Origin: Planctomycetota bacterium | GTDB lineage: Bacteria > Planctomycetota > Brocadiia > JAJRTI01 | Length of the DNA stretch: 6,407 bases | Reading direction: 5' to 3' | Assembly: GCA_024278415.1 (NCBI GenBank) | Contig: JAJRTI010000447.1 | Span: 1-6,407, forward strand | In this document: piece by piece, positions 1-4,779 of the stretch | How positions within the stretch are numbered: position 1 is the stretch's first letter | How the letters are laid out: each line of letters begins with the position of its first letter | Made by a program: the position numbers and the translations under genes | Notes under the pieces: generated by a model | What the model saw: only the letters and a program-made list of their open reading frames with translations | Databases searched by the model: none | Told to the model about the DNA's origin: nothing

Positions 1-2
1 AT

Positions 3-350
3 GACCCGGCGGTGCGGGCCAATGCGCTCATCTGCCTGATCAACCAGGCCAATTACCTGCTGGACCAGCAGATCGCCTCGCTCGAAAGGCAGTTTGTTGA
101 AGGGGGCGGGTACAGCGAACAACTCGCCGCGGCGCGGCTGGCCGAGCGGAACCGAAGGAGGACGGATCCGTCTGATCGGCCTGATCCGTCTGATCCGTCT
201 GATCCGTCTGATCCGTCTGATCAGATCCCTCTCTGCCCCCTCTGCGGCAAGACCATGGTGCTGCGCACCGCCAAGACCGGGCGGAACGCGGGCAACCAGT
301 TCTGGGGCTGCTCTGCTTACCCCGAATGCCGCGGGGTTGTGAACCTGTGA
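3..350 (+). CDS. Four helix bundle suffix domain protein with C-terminal topoisomerase-type zinc finger (5' partial)
   Basis: This is the C-terminal 115 residues of a protein whose start lies left of the window; the reading frame is open from base 3. The first part (about residues 6-40, ANALICLINQANYLLDQQI, then FVEGGGYSEQLAAARLAERN) matches my memory of the 'four helix bundle suffix' region that follows an S23/Avd-like four-helix bundle. A low-complexity linker of Asp-Pro-Ser triplets (about 55-73) comes next. The protein ends in a C4 zinc ribbon of the DNA topoisomerase I C-terminal type: CPLC at about 78-81, then WGCSAYPEC at about 102-109, four cysteines in all. The finger suggests binding of single-stranded nucleic acid, and the bundle suggests oligomerisation; the cellular role is unknown to me. 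The gene ends 55 bases before the prfB promoter, so the two are probably transcribed separately. Family assignment is fairly secure, function is not. Confidence 0.8.
   Translation, partial: DPAVRANALICLINQANYLLDQQIASLERQFVEGGGYSEQLAAARLAERNRRRTDPSDRPDPSDPSDPSDPSDQIPLCPLCGKTMVLRTAKTGRNAGNQFWGCSAYPECRGVVNL
165..221 (+). repeat. 9-bp in-frame tandem repeat (GATCCGTCT) coding for an Asp-Pro-Ser linker
   Basis: The unit gatccgtct occurs at 165-173, 183-191, 192-200, 201-209 and 210-218. A diverged copy (gatcggcct) lies at 174-182 and a partial gat at 219-221. Each unit adds one Asp-Pro-Ser triplet between the helical region and the zinc finger, so copy-number change would alter linker length without shifting frame. 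The right edge runs into the perfect palindrome tctgatcaga (216-225). Near-identity of four adjacent copies suggests recent expansion. Confidence 0.9.
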
Positions 351-405
351 ACCGATGGCATGCTACGCGATCGCGGCACAAACGATTCCTGAGGCCCGCC
401 CATTT

Positions 406-434
406 TTGACAGCCTGCACGGCTTGCCGTATACT
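406..434 (+). promoter_or_regulatory. Sigma-70-type promoter of prfB
   Basis: A perfect -35 box TTGACA (406-411) is followed after exactly 17 bases by TATACT (429-434), one base from the TATAAT consensus. This predicts a transcript start near 441 and a leader of about 60 bases before the GTG start of prfB at 502. The promoter rules out the in-frame ATG at 355 as the prfB start. Confidence 0.82.
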
Positions 435-437
435 GTC
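408..437. promoter_or_regulatory. Operator-like nested dyad inside the prfB promoter
   Basis: Two inverted repeats lie almost concentrically over the promoter. The inner one is ACGGC-TT-GCCGT (418-429), filling the spacer between the -35 and -10 boxes. The outer one is GACAG (408-412) with CTGTC (433-437), overlapping both boxes. A dimeric repressor bound here would block RNA polymerase. That this is a real operator is inference; short dyads also arise by chance in GC-rich DNA. Confidence 0.35.
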
Positions 438-483
438 TTCTCGCTCTGGAGTCGCCATCCGCCGCGGCCAAGCGCCATACATC

Positions 484-491
484 GAGAGGAG
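484..491 (+). promoter_or_regulatory. Ribosome binding site of prfB
   Basis: GAGAGGAG lies 10 bases upstream of the GTG at 502. It is a good anti-Shine-Dalgarno match at slightly long spacing. It decides in favour of GTG-502, since there is no ATG in this frame between the predicted transcript start and the frameshift site. Confidence 0.7.
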
Positions 492-501
492 ACCGGCCAC
501 C

Positions 502-1627
502 GTGGGAACGACCGCAGAAACTCAATTCGACGCCCAAGCTGAGCTGGGGAAGCTGCACGAGCGGTTGGAGTATCTCGGAGACTCTCTTTGACTTGGCGCA
601 CAAACGTGAGGAGATCGGCCAGATTGAGGGGAAGATGGGAGCCCCGGACTTCTGGAACAACCAGGAGGCCGCGCAAGGCGTCATCGCGCGCCTGAAGGAA
701 CTGAAGCGCCAAGTCGAGCCCTACGACGAGATGCGCAAGGTCTGTGACGACATGAGGGAGCTGTCGGAACTCTTGGAGTTGGACCCCGACGAGGAGACGC
801 GGCGGGAAATCGAGACCGAGACGCGGAATCTGCGTCGACGGCTCGACCGGTTCGAGCTGAACGCGATGATGTCCGACCCGGCGGACGCGAGCAACGCGTA
901 CCTCAGCGTGCACGCGGGCGCGGGAGGCACGGAGTCGTGCGACTGGGCGCAGATGCTGCTGCGCATGTACACCCGGTGGTGCGAGGCGTCCGGTTACAAG
1001 CTGGAGACGGTGGAGCTTTCGGAGGGTGAAGAGGCCGGCATTCGCCAAGGAGTGGTGCTCGTGAAGGGGCCTTACGCGTTCGGGTATCTGAAGTGCGAGA
1101 TCGGCGTGCACCGACTGGTGCGCCTTTCCCCCTTCGACTCCGCGCACCGACGGCACACGTCGTTCGCCGCGGTGGACGTGATGCCCGAGGTGGACGACAA
1201 CGTGGAGATCGAGATTAACGAGGCCGACATCCGTGTCGACGTGTACCGCGCCAGCGGGCCAGGGGGGCAGCACGTCAATAAGACGTCGAGCGCTGTGCGT
1301 CTCACGCACGAGCCTAGCGGCATCGTCGTGCAGTGCCAGAGCGAGCGGTCGCAACTCAAGAACCGCAAGATGGCCATGAGTATGCTCAAGGCGCGGCTCT
1401 ACCAGCAGAAACAGCGCGAGCGTGAGGAAGCGATCGCCAAGGCGTACGACGAGAAGGGCGAGATCGCGTGGGGCAACCAGATTCGCTCCTACGTGCTCCA
1501 ACCCTACACCCAGGTGAAGGATCTGCGCACGGAGGTGAAGACCTCCAACGCGCAGGGCGTGCTCGATGGCGACATTGACTTGTTCATAGAAGCGTATCTC
1601 AAGTACTCCCTGAAGCACGATGGATAA
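502..1627 (+). CDS. prfB: Peptide chain release factor 2, made by programmed +1 frameshift
   Basis: RF2 recognises UGA and UAA stop codons on the ribosome and triggers hydrolysis of the finished peptide. The gene is in two frames. GTG-502 to CTT-588 gives 29 residues ending GDSL, followed by in-frame TGA (589-591). A +1 slip continues with GAC (590-592) and runs to TAA at 1625-1627, giving 374 residues; E. coli RF2 has 365. The N-terminal helical domain is followed by domain 2 carrying the RF2-specific tripeptide SPF (residues 209-211) within VRLSPFDSAHRRHTS. Domain 3 carries the catalytic GGQ (254-256) within RASGPGGQHVNKTSS. Both motifs sit four residues later than in E. coli RF2. The frame break is therefore normal biology, not damage or a pseudogene. 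Expression is probably autoregulated: low RF2 favours slippage at TGA. The last 8 bases overlap gpsA, implying an operon. Identification is secure. Confidence 0.97.
571..592 (+). promoter_or_regulatory. RF2 programmed +1 ribosomal frameshift site
   Basis: The slippery CTT (586-588), stop TGA (589-591) and following C (592) match the conserved CUU-UGA-C of prfB genes. The P-site leucine tRNA re-pairs from CUU to UUU, and translation resumes at GAC. The stimulating Shine-Dalgarno-like element is weak: only GGAG (577-580), ending 5 bases before CTT, where the classical site has a longer purine run 3 bases before it. The last zero-frame codons read TAT CTC GGA GAC TCT CTT. Confidence 0.93.
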
Positions 1628-2633
1628 GCAGCGCATCACAGTTCTTGGAGACGGAGGCTGGGGCACCACACTGGCCACCGTGCTGGTTGAGAACGGCCAC
1701 GACGTGCTCGTGTGGAGCCCGTTCGAGGAGCAAGCCGCGGAGTTCAACGCCAAGCGCGAGAACGCGAAGTTCCTGCCCGGGGTTGCGCTCCCGGAGTTGC
1801 TTCGGTTCACGGCTGACGTGGGCGAGGCCGCGGCGCGTGCGGAACTGGTCGTGTGCGCGATCCCCACGCTTTACATGCGTGAGAGCTTGGGCCTGTTTGT
1901 TGGCAAGCTCGCGGCCCACGCGGCCATTGTGAGCGTGGCTAAGGGCATCGAGAACGGCACGCTTTTGCGCGGCAGCGAGATCATCGCCGATGTGCTGGGC
2001 GCGGTGCGCGTGGGCGTGCTTTGTGGCCCGAGCCACGCCGAGGAAGTCGCCCGGCGCCTGCCCACGAGCATTGTGGCTTCGTCGCCAGACGAGGCCCTCG
2101 CCCGGCAAACCCAGCGCGTGTTCATGACCGAGCGCTTCCGCGTCTACACCAATCCCGACACGGTCGGCGTCGAGTTGGGTGCGGCGCTCAAGAACGTGAT
2201 CGCCATTGCCGGCGGCATCTGCGACGGCCTGGGCTTCGGCGACAACAGCAAGGCCGCACTCGTGACGCGCGGGCTGGCGGAGATGGCGCGCTTGGGCTGC
2301 GCCATGGGCGCGCGGCGGGAGACGTTCGCCGGCCTCACCGGGCTGGGAGACCTCATCACGACCTGCGTCAGCCCGTTTGGGCGCAACCGCCACGTGGGCG
2401 AGCAGATCGCCAAAGGCAAGACGCTCGCCCAAGTCATTGAGGACATGCACGGCCAGGTGGCCGAGGGCGTGCGCACGACGCAGTCCGTGTGCCAGCTCGC
2501 GGACCGGCACGGCGTCGAGATGCCGATCACGCGAGAGGTCGCCAACGTGTTGTTCGAGGACAAGTCCCCTCTGGACGCGGTGAGCGACCTCATGATGCGC
2601 GCGCCGAAGTCGGAGGTGGAGGAGCTGGACTAA
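1620..2633 (+). CDS. gpsA: NAD(P)H-dependent glycerol-3-phosphate dehydrogenase
   Basis: The enzyme reduces dihydroxyacetone phosphate to sn-glycerol 3-phosphate in the cytoplasm, the backbone for phospholipid synthesis. The 337 residues match the usual family length. The N-terminal Rossmann fold has the dinucleotide motif GDGGWG (10-15, GxGxxG). Further family motifs are SVAKGIENG (105-113, Lys108), GPSHAEEV (136-143), the catalytic-lysine block ALKNVIAIAGGI (189-200, Lys191), LGFGDNSKAALVTRGLAEM (204-222), TFAGLTGLGDLITTC (235-249) and GRNR (254-257). The ATG overlaps the end of prfB by 8 bases and has no clear Shine-Dalgarno of its own, so translation is probably coupled to prfB termination. 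No separate promoter is evident. No plsY acyltransferase gene, a frequent gpsA neighbour elsewhere, is present here. Identification is secure. Confidence 0.97.
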   Translation: MDKQRITVLGDGGWGTTLATVLVENGHDVLVWSPFEEQAAEFNAKRENAKFLPGVALPELLRFTADVGEAAARAELVVCAIPTLYMRESLGLFVGKLAAHAAIVSVAKGIENGTLLRGSEIIADVLGAVRVGVLCGPSHAEEVARRLPTSIVASSPDEALARQTQRVFMTERFRVYTNPDTVGVELGAALKNVIAIAGGICDGLGFGDNSKAALVTRGLAEMARLGCAMGARRETFAGLTGLGDLITTCVSPFGRNRHVGEQIAKGKTLAQVIEDMHGQVAEGVRTTQSVCQLADRHGVEMPITREVANVLFEDKSPLDAVSDLMMRAPKSEVEELD

Positions 2634-2677
2634 GTAGAGCATTCCGTAAAGCCGTCCGGATCTTCCGCGCAATCCGT

Positions 2678-2701
2678 CGTTGGCACGCACGCCAATGCGT
2701 G
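2678..2701 (+). terminator. Possible hairpin terminator after gpsA (two competing stems, no T-run)
   Basis: Downstream of gpsA two small stems share bases. CGTTGGC (2678-2684) pairs with GCCAATG (2691-2697) with one G-T wobble. CACGCA (2684-2689) pairs perfectly with TGCGTG (2696-2701). Neither is followed by a T-rich tract, so classical intrinsic termination is doubtful. They are the only simple hairpins directly behind the gene, before the octamer repeat. Confidence 0.25.
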
Positions 2702-2704
2702 GGC

Positions 2705-2778
2705 GGAATAATGGAGTGATGGAAGACTGGAATGAGGCCGCCTGTGCCGCAGCATTCCAACATTCCAGCATTCCATTC
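2705..2778. repeat. Inverted arms of an 8-bp tandem repeat (GGAATnnT / ATTCCAnC)
   Basis: The left arm has the pentamer GGAAT or a one-base variant at 2705, 2713, 2721 and 2729, exactly 8 bases apart. The right arm has ATTCC at 2754, 2762 and 2770, again 8 bases apart, then a trailing ATTC at 2775. The innermost units pair perfectly over seven bases (2728-2734 with 2753-2759) around an 18-base GC-rich loop; outer units pair imperfectly. The element fills most of the gap between gpsA and the membrane protein gene. No conserved protein is encoded across it. It resembles short palindromic repeats dispersed in some genomes. Confidence 0.75.
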
Positions 2779-2894
2779 TTACTGCCACGCCCTGCCGCCC
2801 AAGCCTGGCCAGAGACGCGGCTACAAGTGTGCTGCGAGCGCACTCAATCCTTGCTTGGACTTGTGAAATGCTGGACGAGAGAGGGCTGGCGTAG

Positions 2895-3710
2895 ATGCCT
2901 CAAGACGACGCACATGAAGCTCCCGGCTCGCTCGCCGCGATGCTCCTCTACTGGGTGGCGGGCTTCCTGCTGTGGCATGCCGTCGCCGGGCGTTGGGAGG
3001 CCGCGTCGCCCATGCTGGCCCGATGGTACGCGGGCATGGTTTGCGCATTGGTGACTGCGTCGGGGTTCAGCATGTTGGCCGCGCGCCTGCCCGAGTCTCG
3101 GCGGCTCGCGGTGTGGGGGGCGACCGGCGCGCTCGTGGTGGTGGTGTGTTCGCTGTGGCTCGGCCGGGGGCCATGGCGTCTTTTGGCCATCAACGTTGGC
3201 GTGCTCGCCGCGACGTTTTGCGTGGGCGCGTTGCTCGGCGAGCTGGTGGAATCCGTTGAGTATGCCGTGCCGATGCTGTTTGCCGCGTCGGTGGACGCGG
3301 CGCTTTGGCAGTGGGGCGGGTTCGATGCGGCCAGCGGCGCGCTCAGGTTTCCCGTGCCCGTGGTTGGCCCGGAACAGCCCTTTCTGGCGCCCAGCGAACT
3401 GATCCTCTTGGCCGCATTTCTCAGGGGCGTGGATCGGCTTCGCATGGGCCCCAGCCACTTGAACGCGGCCACGGCGGTAGGGATCGCCGCGTTTTGCCTT
3501 TCTTCGGGCGCGCCCGGGTTGGAGGGCATCCGATGCCCCCTCATGTTGGCGACGTTCGTGGGCATGCAATGGATCTGCGGTCCATCCAACGGCGAGGCCG
3601 GCGAGCCCGCGCCAAGCTCCGGGCGCATCGTCGCGTTCGGGCTCGTTCTCATCTTTTGCACGTTGGCCTCGACCCTCGCCCCCGGCATGGCGTCCCTATG
3701 GCGTTCGTAG
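2895..3710 (+). CDS. Polytopic membrane protein of unknown function; possible degenerate presenilin-like (GxGD) fold
   Basis: I do not recognise this 271-residue protein with confidence. It is very hydrophobic, with about nine likely membrane segments near residues 13-31, 43-63, 71-89, 95-115, 122-140, 165-178, 189-204, 213-229 and 244-265. Two acidic residues sit at notable places: Asp134 in segment five (AASVDAALWQW) and Glu168 at the start of segment six (LAPSELILLAAFL). A PVPVVGPEQPF loop lies between them and a CPLML stretch begins a later helix. This order resembles GxGD intramembrane aspartyl proteases (Asp, loop, GxGD, PAL), but here the GxGD position reads APSE, so proteolysis would be unlikely. 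The similarity is from memory and unaligned. Start: ATG with GAGGG (2881-2885) 9 bases upstream. It lies 261 bases after gpsA, and I see no convincing promoter of its own. Confidence 0.75.
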   Translation: MPQDDAHEAPGSLAAMLLYWVAGFLLWHAVAGRWEAASPMLARWYAGMVCALVTASGFSMLAARLPESRRLAVWGATGALVVVVCSLWLGRGPWRLLAINVGVLAATFCVGALLGELVESVEYAVPMLFAASVDAALWQWGGFDAASGALRFPVPVVGPEQPFLAPSELILLAAFLRGVDRLRMGPSHLNAATAVGIAAFCLSSGAPGLEGIRCPLMLATFVGMQWICGPSNGEAGEPAPSSGRIVAFGLVLIFCTLASTLAPGMASLWRS

Positions 3711-3737
3711 AGGGGCGCCTGCAAGGGAGATTTCTCT

Positions 3738-3766
3738 TTGACAAACCAAACCCCCATTGTTATCAT
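3738..3766 (+). promoter_or_regulatory. Sigma-70-type promoter of the HEAT-like lipoprotein gene
   Basis: TTGACA (3738-3743), a perfect -35, is followed by a 17-base spacer and TATCAT (3761-3766), two bases from TATAAT. The predicted transcript start near 3773 leaves an untranslated leader of about 105 bases before ATG-3878. It lies just past the stop of the upstream membrane protein gene, so the lipoprotein gene is its own transcription unit. Confidence 0.78.
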
Positions 3767-3866
3767 GCGCTCCTTTCATGTCCCGACGGCCGCCTGGGTT
3801 GGGTTGCGGGGTGATCGCGGTTGGGCGCATTTGCGCAGGCGAAGGCCGCATTCTATGAGAACACAC

Positions 3867-3872
3867 GGAAGG
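3867..3872 (+). promoter_or_regulatory. Ribosome binding site fixing the lipoprotein start
   Basis: GGAAGG ends 5 bases before ATG-3878. It selects this ATG over an in-frame ATG-like extension at 3821, which would put about 19 polar or mixed residues ahead of the signal peptide and lacks such a site. Confidence 0.7.
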
Positions 3873-3877
3873 TCGCA

Positions 3878-4609
3878 ATGACTACGAAACGATGGTTTGC
3901 CCTGGCGATCGTTCTGGTAGCCGCCCCTTTGCTTGTGGGTTGTGGCGGCGTGGCGAAGACCGGCGGCGAGGGCCCCAACTCCAGCGTGGCCATGTGCGCG
4001 CCGCTGATCCAGGATCTCCAGTCCTCTGATCTGGTCACGGTGCTCACGGCCGAAAGCAAGCTCAAGGATCTGGGCATGGACGCGCTTCCCGCGCTGGTGG
4101 ACTTCGCCAAGCAGCCACCGGTCGAGGGCGACGCACAGGCACGGGCCGTGCGGCTCATCGGCTCCTTGGGCAACCAAGCCGCGGCCCAAGCCCTCGTCGA
4201 TCTGCTGCTCAATGGAGCGCCGAGCCTAAACAAGGATATCAAGGGGCAGTTGATCCGGCTGGACAAGCTGACGGTCGACCCGCTCATTGCGGCGATCCCC
4301 AAGGCGAGCGGCCCGGCCCTCGCCGACATCAGCGAGATTCTTCTGCTCAATGGCGACAAGCTGACCGTGGACAAGATCGTGTACAGCATGAACCAGTATC
4401 TGCACCGCCAGACCGCGCAGGAAGGCCCGCAACCTGACCCCGCAATGGACGCGCGCTTTCGGCAGAACATGACGGGCGTGATGCGCGCCATGACGGGCCA
4501 AAGCATGGGCTTCGACCGCGACGCTTCCGTGGCGGAGCAGAACGCGGTGCTTGAGAAGTGGATCTCCTGGTGGGGCAAGAACCGGGACATCGTCGACATC
4601 ACCCGGTAG
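3878..4609 (+). CDS. Predicted lipoprotein with HEAT-like helical repeats
   Basis: The 243-residue protein begins with a textbook lipoprotein signal: MTTKRW, a hydrophobic core (residues 7-20), then lipobox LVGC with the lipidated Cys22. It is expected to be exported by Sec and anchored to a membrane through that cysteine, facing the periplasm or outside. The mature part is mostly helical. Residues about 41-112 (APLIQDLQSSD, DALPALVDFAKQ, ARAVRLIGSLGNQAAAQALVDLL) look like two or three HEAT/Armadillo-type helix pairs, and residues about 131-176 may add another. Such solenoids bind proteins; no catalytic motif is visible. The C-terminus (about 212-237, FDRDASVAEQNAVLEKWISWWGKNRD) is Trp-rich and, to my memory, recurs in HEAT proteins of Planctomycetota and related phyla. 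It has its own promoter and converges on the downstream glycosyltransferase gene. Lipoprotein status is firm, HEAT assignment moderate, partner unknown. Confidence 0.85.
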   Translation: MTTKRWFALAIVLVAAPLLVGCGGVAKTGGEGPNSSVAMCAPLIQDLQSSDLVTVLTAESKLKDLGMDALPALVDFAKQPPVEGDAQARAVRLIGSLGNQAAAQALVDLLLNGAPSLNKDIKGQLIRLDKLTVDPLIAAIPKASGPALADISEILLLNGDKLTVDKIVYSMNQYLHRQTAQEGPQPDPAMDARFRQNMTGVMRAMTGQSMGFDRDASVAEQNAVLEKWISWWGKNRDIVDITR

Positions 4610-4630
4610 AATCCCCGCAAGATCGAACAA

Positions 4631-4665
4631 CACAAACGCCAGGGCATGCAGCTCTGGCGTTTGTG
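4631..4665. terminator. Strong hairpin between convergent genes, probable bidirectional terminator
   Basis: CACAAACGCCAG (4631-4642) and CTGGCGTTTGTG (4654-4665) form a perfect 12-bp stem around an 11-base loop that contains the palindrome GCATGC. It begins 21 bases after the stop of the lipoprotein gene. The 3' half is T-rich within the stem (GCGTTTGTG), but no long T-run follows on either strand. Position between converging genes favours two-way termination. Confidence 0.65.
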
Positions 4666-4686
4666 CGTTCTCTGGACGATGAACTC

Positions 4687-4710
4687 GCGCTGGACGGCCA
4701 CGTCCAGCGC
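4687..4710. terminator. Second perfect hairpin in the convergent gap
   Basis: GCGCTGGACG (4687-4696) and CGTCCAGCGC (4701-4710) form a perfect 10-bp, GC-rich stem with a 4-base GCCA loop. An alternative 9-bp pairing of GGCCACGTC (4696-4704) with GACGTGGCC (4724-4732) uses the same bases and excludes it. It may act with the neighbouring 12-bp hairpin in termination or transcript 3'-end stability. Confidence 0.55.
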
Positions 4711-4742
4711 CACATGCTGCTCAGACGTGGCCTGAGGCGGCC

Positions 4743-4779
4743 GCTCTATCTTGCGTCCGAGGCCCGCACAAGATAGAGC
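4743..4779 (-). terminator. Hairpin overlapping the stop codon of the glycosyltransferase gene
   Basis: GCTCTATCTTG (4743-4753) is the perfect inverted copy of CAAGATAGAGC (4769-4779), an 11-bp stem with a 15-base loop. On the minus-strand transcript it spans the last codons and the TAG stop (4746-4748). No T-run follows, so it is more likely a 3'-end structure or part of a compound terminator than a classical intrinsic terminator. Confidence 0.45.

Noticed and set aside
3..350. Diversity-generating retroelement, suggested by the Avd-like four-helix bundle relationship
   Set aside because: No reverse transcriptase, template repeat or variable repeat is visible, and the protein carries a zinc finger instead.
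355..591. Apparent small separate gene of 78 codons before the release factor frame
   Set aside because: Its 3' part is the zero-frame beginning of prfB, ending at the programmed frameshift stop. The part before GTG-502 lies across and upstream of a strong promoter.
589..593. Frame break in prfB as a pseudogene or sequencing error
   Set aside because: The break falls exactly at the conserved CTT-TGA-C RF2 recoding site, and everything after it is a fully conserved RF2.
317..1867. Long open frame on the minus strand opposite prfB and gpsA
   Set aside because: It is antisense to two well-identified genes, shows no recognisable motif, and has the Arg/His/Leu-rich composition typical of the reverse of GC-rich coding DNA.
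1599..2843. Long minus-strand open frame across gpsA and the octamer repeat
   Set aside because: It is antisense to gpsA; the part outside gpsA merely translates repeat DNA.
3719..3739. Terminator after the membrane protein gene (AGGGAGA / TCTCTTT around a TT loop)
   Set aside because: The stem is short, needs two G-T pairs, has a 2-base loop too tight for a stable hairpin, and overlaps the following -35 box.
2844..3766. Minus-strand open frames opposite the membrane protein gene
   Set aside because: The plus-strand frame gives clear membrane helices and a ribosome site, while the minus frames give low-complexity Arg/Pro/His-rich products.
3821..3877. Longer N-terminus for the lipoprotein starting at 3821
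   Set aside because: ATG-3878 has a well-placed GGAAGG site and starts a standard lipoprotein signal peptide; the extension would bury it.
4734..4746. GCGGCCGC palindrome as a regulatory site
   Set aside because: An 8-base GC palindrome is expected by chance in such DNA and has no supporting context beyond the hairpin cluster.
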